A stretch of DNA of 39,439 nt from DAOVVL01 sp965603095. GTDB lineage: Bacteria > Pseudomonadota > Alphaproteobacteria > Rhodospirillales > Magnetovibrionaceae. Numbering within the stretch: position 1 is the stretch's first letter; each line of letters starts with the position of its first letter. This document shows positions 32,953 through 39,439 of this stretch, in pieces. The stretch spans positions 1-39,439 of the forward strand of contig CBFDBQ010000015.1 of assembly GCA_965603095.1 (NCBI GenBank). Direction: 5' to 3'. Both the position numbers and the translations under genes were made by a program. A model generated the notes under the pieces. It ran no database searches, was not told the origin of the DNA, and saw nothing but the letters and a program-made list of their open reading frames with translations.

Positions 32953-33285
32953 ATGGCCATAGACCCATCCGTTAATGTGGCAAATGCCCTGCAGGCCTAT
33001 AGCCAGGCAAACAATACTGGATCTGTTGGCAATGTGCTTCCAGCGCAAGATGCCCCCCAACCCCAAAGCGGCCAATTTGCCCAGCTTGTGTCAAACAGCC
33101 TTAATCAGACATTGGCGCAGAGCAAGGCATCCGAGCAGGTGGCCATAAGCGGCATAACCGGCGGTGCCGATATGGCACAGTTGGCGCTGGCCGTTAGTGA
33201 GGCTGAGATTACCCTGCAGACGGTTGTAGCGGTTCGTGACAAGGTCGTTGATGCATATAGAGAAATACTCAGGATGCCAATCTAG
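32953..33285 (+). CDS. fliE: Hook-basal body protein FliE
   Basis: Adapter between MS ring and rod, 110 residues. The C-terminal half has the family pattern GADMAQLALAVSEAEITLQT followed by VVAVRDKVVDAYREILRMPI. The first 40 residues are polar with Gln, Asn and Pro. It follows flgC by 20 bases with GGGAG eight bases before the ATG. Confidence 0.95.
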   Translation: MAIDPSVNVANALQAYSQANNTGSVGNVLPAQDAPQPQSGQFAQLVSNSLNQTLAQSKASEQVAISGITGGADMAQLALAVSEAEITLQTVVAVRDKVVDAYREILRMPI

Positions 33286-33418
33286 GCATTCCCAATATTG
33301 GCTCAATAAGCATAAAAAGAAAAAATCTCCCAAGAATCTCCTAATAGCTATCTTGAGAATCGCCTTAAGAATTAATAGTATTTATTGCCAGCATTAATTA
33401 AGCATCAGTGGAACACCG

Positions 33419-33685
33419 ATGAACGAAGTTACGGTAGTCGAACTTGGCCGTCAGGCATTATGGGTTATCTTAAAGATGGCCGGGCCAATCATGCTTTCGG
33501 GCCTGTTAATTGGTTTGGTAATTGCGCTGTTTCAGGCCCTTACCACCATTCAGGAAATGACGCTAACTTTTGTTCCAAAAATTATTGTTATCTTTTTTGC
33601 AGTTGTGCTTTTTCTTCCTTTCATGATTTCAACCCTTATTGATTTTTCAAACGGTCTGTTTGATAGAATTGTCGGGCTTGGGTAG
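33419..33685 (+). CDS. fliQ: Flagellar export gate protein FliQ
   Basis: Membrane protein of the export gate, 88 residues with two transmembrane helices (about 17-39 and 52-74). The family pattern GPIMLSGLLIGLVIALFQAL then TTIQEMTLTFVPK is clear. A 133-base gap separates it from fliE; no terminator was recognised there. It is followed by fliR after five bases. Confidence 0.95.
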   Translation: MNEVTVVELGRQALWVILKMAGPIMLSGLLIGLVIALFQALTTIQEMTLTFVPKIIVIFFAVVLFLPFMISTLIDFSNGLFDRIVGLG

Positions 33686-33690
33686 GTCTC

Positions 33691-34452
33691 ATGCTTGAGC
33701 AACTCGTAAACCTCAACCTGTTTTCGTTTCTTTTGATTTTTTCCCGGGTTGGGGCGGCGATGATGCTGCTTCCGGGCATTGGACAACAGTATGTATCTCC
33801 AAACATAAGGCTTCTTCTGGCGCTTCTAATTAGCTTTGTAATGACACCAGTTTTGATGAATGATCTTCCTACAATGCCCCAAGCAGTGGACGGGGTGGCA
33901 TTGCTTATAATAGGCGAAATACTGATAGGGCTGTTTTTGGGGTTAATTCCGCGCATTGCAATGGCCGCATTGCAAACCGCAGGTACGGTTCTGGCGTTGG
34001 TATCGAGCATGGCAAACATGTTCATTCTCGATCCAATTAGCGAACAGCAAAGCTCGCTGATTTCTACTTTTCTAGGAATAATGGGCATTACGTTAGTGTT
34101 TGTAACAGATACCCACCATCTTATGCTTGCCGCCATTACCGAAAGCTATACGGTTTTTGTGCCAGGTGATCCATTAGCCATTGGCGATATGAGCGATGTC
34201 TTGGCAAGAATGGTAGCGGATAGTTTTAATCTGGGCATACAATTGTCAGCACCGCTTATTTTGACCGGCTTTGCCTATTATGTGGGTTTGGGCATCCTTG
34301 GTAGGTTGATGCCGCAATTGCCAGTATTTTTCTTTGGCTTACCCGCTCAGATAACAATGCAGTATGCAGTTATGGCTATAACATTACCAGGCATGATGCT
34401 GGTATTTATGGCCTACTTTGAGAGCAAACTTATTAATATTGCGATACCATAA
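33691..34452 (+). CDS. fliR: Flagellar export gate protein FliR
   Basis: Membrane protein of the export gate, 253 residues and about six hydrophobic segments. It has LIFSRVGAAMMLLPGIGQQY near the start and LISTFLGIMGITLVFVTDTH in the middle. The C-terminal region has LGRLMPQLPVFFFGLPAQI. It stands between fliQ and flhB as in most bacteria. Confidence 0.95.
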   Translation: MLEQLVNLNLFSFLLIFSRVGAAMMLLPGIGQQYVSPNIRLLLALLISFVMTPVLMNDLPTMPQAVDGVALLIIGEILIGLFLGLIPRIAMAALQTAGTVLALVSSMANMFILDPISEQQSSLISTFLGIMGITLVFVTDTHHLMLAAITESYTVFVPGDPLAIGDMSDVLARMVADSFNLGIQLSAPLILTGFAYYVGLGILGRLMPQLPVFFFGLPAQITMQYAVMAITLPGMMLVFMAYFESKLINIAIP

Positions 34453-34479
34453 AGCTTTGCCAATAATGCGGAGGCCTTG

Positions 34480-35571
34480 ATGGCTGAAGAAGACGACTCC
34501 CAAAAAACAGAAGACCCAACCGAGCGAAAATTAGCCAAGGCCCGGGAAAAGGGTCAGGTTGGGGTTTCACAGGAGGTAAAAAGCTGGGCTATTCTTATGG
34601 GAAGCCTGCTCACTCTTTCGATTGTGGCCCCATGGATGATGGGTGGAATTAAAAATTATTCAATCGGCTATATTGAAAATTCTCACGCCCTCAGTACTGA
34701 TATTGGCAACCTGCAAGAATTATTGATAGATGTCTTGCTTCAAATTGGGGCTTATCTTTCGCCACTTTTTATTGCCCTTATGCTACTAGCTTTTTCAGCC
34801 AGCGTTATGCAGACGGGTTTTTTGTGGGCACCGGATAAAATCACTCCAAAATTAAATAAGATTTCTATTATTGCTGGGTTTAAGCGAATTTTTTCCTCGC
34901 GTGCCCTTATGGAATTTCTCAAAGGCATACTTAAGCTCGGCATTGTAACTGTATTGATGGTTGCTATGGCCATGCCGTTTGTGACCGATTTAGGGATTAT
35001 GCCCGGCTATGCGCTTGCAGATGTTGTTGACAGGATATTTTATTTAACCATTGCCATTTCCACTGGCGCCATAATGGTTATGACGGCAATTGCGATACTT
35101 GATTATATGTATCAAAAGTATGATCACAACAAATCACAAAAGATGAGCCGTCAAGAAGTAAAAGACGAACACAAAGAATCAGAAGGCGATCCCCAGATTA
35201 AGGCCCGGATCAGGAAAATCAGGGCAGAGCGCGCCCAACAAAGAATGATAAGCGCCGTGCCCAATGCCGATGTGGTTATAACCAACCCAACCCACTACTC
35301 TATTGCCCTTGAATACAAGATGGATTCCATGGGTGCACCTAGGGTTTTGGCCAAGGGCATTGACCATCTGGCCCTTAGAATAAGGGAGGTTGCCAAGGAA
35401 AATGACGTTCCGATTGTGGAAAATGTGCCATTGGCCCGGGCGCTTTATTCAGCTGTTGAGGTTGACGAGGAAATCCCAGTAGAACATTACAAGGCGGTGG
35501 CCGAAGTTATCGGCTATGTTATGCGCCTTAAAGGCGATATTCCAAACGCAGGACCAGAAAGCACAGTTTAA
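34480..35571 (+). CDS. flhB: Flagellar export switch protein FlhB
   Basis: Export-gate protein that switches secretion from rod/hook to filament type. It has 363 residues: the N-terminal motif DPTERKLAKAREKGQV, four transmembrane helices to about residue 210, and a cytoplasmic tail with the autocleavage site NPTH (N269-P270). The ATG at 34480 has GGAGG five bases upstream and is preferred to the in-frame TTG at 34477. A separate copy of its tail domain is encoded at 31360. It ends seven bases before cckA. Confidence 0.96.
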   Translation: MAEEDDSQKTEDPTERKLAKAREKGQVGVSQEVKSWAILMGSLLTLSIVAPWMMGGIKNYSIGYIENSHALSTDIGNLQELLIDVLLQIGAYLSPLFIALMLLAFSASVMQTGFLWAPDKITPKLNKISIIAGFKRIFSSRALMEFLKGILKLGIVTVLMVAMAMPFVTDLGIMPGYALADVVDRIFYLTIAISTGAIMVMTAIAILDYMYQKYDHNKSQKMSRQEVKDEHKESEGDPQIKARIRKIRAERAQQRMISAVPNADVVITNPTHYSIALEYKMDSMGAPRVLAKGIDHLALRIREVAKENDVPIVENVPLARALYSAVEVDEEIPVEHYKAVAEVIGYVMRLKGDIPNAGPESTV

Positions 35572-35578
35572 TAACACC

Positions 35579-38236
35579 ATGCCAAGCAGTAATAAAATAA
35601 ACGACAATACCAATGACACAGGTGTCCCGTCCGCAAGCGGCATTAATGGCGCTCAGTTTGCGCCCACCCGTGGCCCGTGGCCGGGGTGGTTCTTGTTGGC
35701 CGGTCTTCTATCGGCAATCTCTGGTCTTATCATTGGCCTTGGTTATGTGGATGCGGCGATTGTTTCGCCTGTGCTTGAACCCTTTGTCGTATTTGTTCCT
35801 TACGTAGCAGGCTTAATGACTGCCGTGTTCTCGCTTTTAGGGGCGTGGGCATTTGGGATGAGAGCAAACACCGATGCGGACGCAAGGCTAGTTTTTCAGG
35901 CTCAGAGCGAGACAGGTGATGCCTTGATGATTACAAACGCCAAAGGCGCATCGGTTTATGCCAACAAATCCTTTCGTGATTTATTCAGAGGTAACGCTGA
36001 AACCAACATATTAAAAGGCCTTTCCATTGCCGATGATGACGTTACCTCAGCCGATAAATTAGAACGCTTGTTGATGCAGGCGGCTGGCGGTGGCCGCGAT
36101 TGGGATGAAATAGAAATATGGAAACATTTTGGTGAAAAATTATTAATACAACGCTGGCGATTGTCGGCAAGACCTATTGAAAATAATTTCAAAGGAAAAA
36201 AACGCGCAGCAAAAAATAATATGGTGGTTTGGTCGGGACGCGACATAACAGCTACCTTTGAAATGGAAATAATCAGAAGGCGCGAAGAAGATTTGCTCTC
36301 TGACCTTCTCGATAATCTTCCAGTTGGGTTTTTCTCCATCGATGGTTCCGGAGAAATGGTTTTTGCTAACGAGGAGCTTTGCTCATGGCTGGGTGTAACC
36401 TTGCCAGAAATGAAAGCTGGCGGCATTTCATTTGCTGATTTTGTTATTGCAACAGGCTCATTTAATACGAGCGAAGATGAAAATGGTAACGAAGAGGGGC
36501 TAAATGGTGAAGTAACTCTTCAGGCGCGGGACGGAACAACTTTTAGGGCGTTTTTGTTTCAGTCGGGTCGGGTAAATAGCAATGGAGACCTTCTTTATAC
36601 CCGCTCAGTGGTAATTCGCGATAACGCCAGACGGTCCAAACAAAATAAAGATGCTGGCGCCGAAGATGGGATCGATGCCCGTGAAATAGCACGCAAGCTT
36701 TATTGGCTGTTTGATGAGGCCCCGGTTTCTATTGTTTTGCTTGACCTTCAAGGTAACGTCACCGATTGCAATCGCGCCATTCAGCGCATGTTAGGTAGCC
36801 ACAAAGATGTAATAATATCTCGTCCATTTACCGACCTTCTGGCCAAAGAAGACACGGGTGATGTCGCGGCTCAGTTATCAAAGGTAGTTATGGGAATATC
36901 TCGCGCAGCCCATCTTGAGGTCAAAATGCCAGCATCAGGTGGGCGCGAGGTAATGGCGTCTCTTTATGCCTCACGGATGGAGGATGCCTTTGGTGAGGTA
37001 ACCGGGTTAATTCTTCATTTTATTGATACTACCGAGCAAAAGCATCTGGAAGTTCAATTTGCCCAATCACAAAAAATGCAAGCCATTGGCCAGTTGGCAG
37101 GTGGCATCGCACATGATTTCAACAACCTGTTGACCGCAATGATAGGTTTTTCAGATTTGCTGCTTGCTCGTCATGGACCCGACGACCCATCGTTTGCCGA
37201 TATTCAGCAGATAAAACAAAATGCCAATCGGGCAACTAATTTGGTTCGCCAATTGCTAACTTTTTCACGCAAGGATTCGCTGGAACCTGTGTTGTTTGAC
37301 CCTAACGAGGTATTGAGCGACCTTTCTTCCATGCTGGGCCGTCTGTTGGAAAGCCCCATAGAATTGAATATGGAAAACGAGCCTGAACTGGGCATGGTAA
37401 GGATGGACCGTAACCAGTTTGATCAGGTAATTATAAACTTGGCGGTTAACGCCAAGGATGCAATGCGTCGCGGTGGGCAGTTAACCGTTCGTACCGCAAA
37501 CCTTAAGCTCGACAAACCCATGCAGCGGGGCATGGACTTGGTTCCAGCAGGTGAATTTGTCACCATAGATGTAATTGATACGGGCACCGGCATCCGCAAG
37601 GAAGACCTTGGCCGTATTTTTGAGCCGTTCTTTTCAACCAAGGAAGTGGGTGAGGGAACTGGGCTTGGGCTTTCGACCGTATATGGCATTGTTCATCAGG
37701 CAGGTGGATATGTGTTCGTTGATAGCGCGCCGGGTGACGGAACCACTTTTACGGTGCTGTTGCCGTGCAATCTTTCTAAAAGTGAACGTCGACCACAGGC
37801 GGTTGATGGGGTTGGTAAATCCGCTTTAGGAATTAACGGCGATACAACGCCAGCGGTTACTGATTTGACCGGGGTCGGAACAATATTGTTAGTAGAAGAC
37901 GAAGACGCGGTACGCATGTTTGCCGTTCGTGCGCTCAAGAACAAGGGATATGATGTGTTGGAGGCAGCCAATGGCGAAGCTGCGCTGGACGTTATTAATT
38001 CAACTGAAACACCCATTGATCTTATTGTTACCGATGTGGTCATGCCGGGAATGGACGGTCACACATTGGTTCAGTTTGTGCGCCAGGAAATACCCGAAGT
38101 AAAAGTCATATTTATTTCTGGATACACCGACAACGTAATTCCCGGTGGTTTTGGCACTGGTGATTTTTCATTTTTGCCCAAGCCATTTAGCCTCAAAGAC
38201 CTAGCGTCCAAGGTCAAAGAGGTTATGGAGGGCTAA
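35579..38236 (+). CDS. cckA: CckA-type hybrid sensor histidine kinase
   Basis: Cell-cycle kinase that in Caulobacter phosphorylates ChpT, and through it CtrA and CpdR. From the ATG at 35579 it has 885 residues: two transmembrane helices (about 35-57 and 70-95) with a short loop, three PAS-like regions (about 105-215, 245-350, 375-480), a HisKA domain with GGIAHDFNNLL (His 512), an ATPase domain with NLAVNAKDAM, DTGTGI and GEGTGLGLSTVYG, and a receiver with Asp 819 in VTDVVMPGMDG. The membrane layout, domain order and receiver ending (GFGTGDFSFLPKPFSLKDLA) match CckA. A longer frame from 35516 overlaps flhB. Its place after flhB is common in this group. Confidence 0.92.
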   Translation: MPSSNKINDNTNDTGVPSASGINGAQFAPTRGPWPGWFLLAGLLSAISGLIIGLGYVDAAIVSPVLEPFVVFVPYVAGLMTAVFSLLGAWAFGMRANTDADARLVFQAQSETGDALMITNAKGASVYANKSFRDLFRGNAETNILKGLSIADDDVTSADKLERLLMQAAGGGRDWDEIEIWKHFGEKLLIQRWRLSARPIENNFKGKKRAAKNNMVVWSGRDITATFEMEIIRRREEDLLSDLLDNLPVGFFSIDGSGEMVFANEELCSWLGVTLPEMKAGGISFADFVIATGSFNTSEDENGNEEGLNGEVTLQARDGTTFRAFLFQSGRVNSNGDLLYTRSVVIRDNARRSKQNKDAGAEDGIDAREIARKLYWLFDEAPVSIVLLDLQGNVTDCNRAIQRMLGSHKDVIISRPFTDLLAKEDTGDVAAQLSKVVMGISRAAHLEVKMPASGGREVMASLYASRMEDAFGEVTGLILHFIDTTEQKHLEVQFAQSQKMQAIGQLAGGIAHDFNNLLTAMIGFSDLLLARHGPDDPSFADIQQIKQNANRATNLVRQLLTFSRKDSLEPVLFDPNEVLSDLSSMLGRLLESPIELNMENEPELGMVRMDRNQFDQVIINLAVNAKDAMRRGGQLTVRTANLKLDKPMQRGMDLVPAGEFVTIDVIDTGTGIRKEDLGRIFEPFFSTKEVGEGTGLGLSTVYGIVHQAGGYVFVDSAPGDGTTFTVLLPCNLSKSERRPQAVDGVGKSALGINGDTTPAVTDLTGVGTILLVEDEDAVRMFAVRALKNKGYDVLEAANGEAALDVINSTETPIDLIVTDVVMPGMDGHTLVQFVRQEIPEVKVIFISGYTDNVIPGGFGTGDFSFLPKPFSLKDLASKVKEVMEG

Positions 38237-38281
38237 AAGCCCCGATTCCATTTCTATTCTAATAATCTATGGTTGTGACAG

Positions 38282-38300
38282 CCACACCTAATAAGTGTGG
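38282..38300 (+). terminator. Weak terminator candidate after cckA
   Basis: Stem CCACAC/GTGTGG with a seven-base loop lies 46 bases after the cckA stop. A run of seven T follows only after a ten-base gap (38312-38318), so it is not a standard terminator. Confidence 0.3.
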
Positions 38301-38320
38301 AGGGCAATTGGTTTTTTTGC

Positions 38321-38335
38321 GAACAGTTTAGGAAC
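38321..38335. promoter_or_regulatory. lexA box: LexA box 1 upstream of recA
   Basis: GAAC-AGTTTAG-GAAC fits the alphaproteobacterial LexA operator GAAC-N7-GAAC (read on the other strand GTTC-N7-GTTC). It lies 131 bases before the recA start codon. SOS control of recA is established for the group. Confidence 0.82.
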
Positions 38336-38416
38336 ATGAACTGAAAAAGCCTTTATTATCAATTATTTAAAAAAATGCTTGCCAATGAGAACAAAAAGGG
38401 TACATTCAATGCTAAG

Positions 38417-38431
38417 GAACACACATTGAAC
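38417..38431. promoter_or_regulatory. lexA box: LexA box 2 upstream of recA
   Basis: GAAC-ACACATT-GAAC is a second exact GAAC-N7-GAAC site, 96 bases from the first and 35 bases before the recA ATG. It probably overlaps the transcription start or leader. Confidence 0.75.
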
Positions 38432-38466
38432 AAACTCACAGCGTATGAACATATTGAGGAAAGATA

Positions 38467-39439
38467 ATGGCAAAAGCAGCACTTAGAGTAGTAGTGGAAG
38501 AAAAAGATAACGTGGATAAGAACAAAGCACTTGAGGCCGCCGTCGGCCAAATAGAACGCGCATTCGGCAAAGGCTCGTTGATGAAGCTGGGCCAGCGCGA
38601 AACCGTGGAAGCCGATACTATTTCAACCGGCTCTTTGGGGCTCGACATTGGTCTTGGCATTGGTGGCCTGCCTAGGGGCCGAATTATTGAAATTTATGGC
38701 CCGGAAAGCTCGGGCAAGACAACGCTGGCATTGCATGTTGTGGCTGAAGCACAAAAAACCGGCGGCACCTGTGCATTTATCGATGCCGAGCATGCGCTTG
38801 ATCCGGTTTATGCCAAAAAACTTGGCGTTGATATTGATGAATTGCTTATTTCCCAGCCAGATGGCGGCGAACAGGCGCTGGAAATTACCGACACCTTGGT
38901 TCGTTCTGGTGCGGTTGATGTTTTGGTGGTTGATTCCGTGGCGGCCCTTGTGCCGCGTGCCGAACTAGAAGGCGAAATGGGCGACCATCATATGGGCCTA
39001 CAGGCAAGACTGATGAGCCAAGCATTGCGTAAACTTACCGCATCGGTCTCCAAATCAAACACCATGGTAATTTTCATCAACCAAATCAGAATGAAAATTG
39101 GCGTTATGTTTGGCAATCCGGAAACTACTACTGGTGGCAACGCACTAAAATTTTATTCTTCCATGCGCCTTGAAATTCGCCGCATTGGCGCAATTAAAGA
39201 CCGCGAAGAAATTGTCGGCAACCAGACCCGGGTTAAGGTCGTAAAAAACAAATTGGCACCGCCGTTCAAAATGATTGAATTTGATATCATGTATGGCGAA
39301 GGTATCTCCAAGATGGGCGAATTGCTTGACCTTGGTACCAAGGCAGAATTGGTAGAAAAATCTGGTTCTTGGTATTCGTATAATTCCGAGCGAATCGGTC
39401 AGGGGCGTGAAAATGCCAAACAATTTATGCGCGATAACC
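38467..39439 (+). CDS. recA: Recombinase RecA, N-terminal part (cut by window edge)
   Basis: DNA strand-exchange protein and LexA coprotease. The first 324 codons are present and the frame is open at the right edge. Visible are the N-terminal oligomerisation helix (KALEAAVGQIERAFGKGSLM), Walker A GPESSGKTT (about 78-86), the FIDAEHALDP segment, Walker B VLVVDSVAAL, loop L1 with GEMGDHHMGLQARLMSQALR, and FINQIRMKIGVMFGNPETTT leading into loop L2. The start ATG at 38467 has GAGGA about seven bases upstream. Two LexA boxes precede it. Confidence 0.98.
   Translation, partial: MAKAALRVVVEEKDNVDKNKALEAAVGQIERAFGKGSLMKLGQRETVEADTISTGSLGLDIGLGIGGLPRGRIIEIYGPESSGKTTLALHVVAEAQKTGGTCAFIDAEHALDPVYAKKLGVDIDELLISQPDGGEQALEITDTLVRSGAVDVLVVDSVAALVPRAELEGEMGDHHMGLQARLMSQALRKLTASVSKSNTMVIFINQIRMKIGVMFGNPETTTGGNALKFYSSMRLEIRRIGAIKDREEIVGNQTRVKVVKNKLAPPFKMIEFDIMYGEGISKMGELLDLGTKAELVEKSGSWYSYNSERIGQGRENAKQFMRDN

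Noticed and set aside
1..39439. tRNA, rRNA, CRISPR arrays, insertion sequences
   Set aside because: I looked for each and saw no cloverleaf, rRNA segment, spaced direct repeats or transposase.

Overview
The window is a flagellar and motility locus of an alphaproteobacterium, most likely of Rhodospirillales type. The evidence is as follows. The fliX-dksA pair sits next to flgFGAH. A CckA-type hybrid kinase lies next to recA. DksA has the short alphaproteobacterial form with a degenerate zinc finger. The gene set includes a DUF6468-like protein, MotE, a small FlhB-tail paralogue, and GAAC-N7-GAAC LexA boxes. Base composition is moderate and rather even. I cannot name a genus from sequence alone.

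Layout. From 1 to 8,179 every gene reads leftward: a truncated flagellin (cut by the window edge), the operon flgI-flgJ-flgN-flgK-flgL (genes listed in transcription order, right to left), and flgE. I see good sigma-54 (-24/-12) promoters just upstream of flgI and flgE. From 8,470 to 12,415 is a leftward three-gene Fe(III)-type ABC importer (fbpA-fbpB-fbpC). A pair of Fur-like boxes precedes it, and it is an island of unrelated metabolism inside the motility locus. fliX and dksA read rightward (12,713-13,737). They converge on leftward flgF-flgG-flgA-flgH (13,930-17,340) at a bidirectional terminator. flgF has a third sigma-54 promoter.

From 17,779 to 28,946 the genes read rightward and concern the motor and its control: fliL, fliM, a DUF6468-like membrane coiled-coil protein, motE, cheY, a CheZ-like phosphatase with a histone-H1-like tail, a MotB-like protein lacking the proton-carrying Asp, a canonical MotB, a 1,156-residue exported beta-module/TPR protein, and a Cache-GGDEF diguanylate cyclase. 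A small heat-shock protein gene (hsp20) and the export-gate genes fhlB, an unknown, fliO and fliP follow leftward (29,084-31,704). From 32,085 on, flgB-flgC-fliE-fliQ-fliR-flhB-cckA read rightward, then recA, cut by the right edge.

How it fits together. The window encodes rod, rings, hook, junction proteins, flagellin, export gate, C-ring switch protein, stator B subunit and part of the chemotaxis output. FliX in Caulobacter links basal-body assembly to the sigma-54 activator FlbD, which agrees with the sigma-54 promoters on the late hook and ring operons. Not in this window: flhA, fliF, fliG, fliH, fliI, fliN, flgD, fliK, motA, flaF, flbT, flbD.

The most unusual points are the paired intact and degenerate MotB proteins followed by the large exported TPR protein, the lysine-rich tail on CheZ, the duplicated tryptophan motif ahead of the CheY-binding site of FliM, the chain of hairpins in the flagellin leader, and the double operator sites in front of fbpA and recA.
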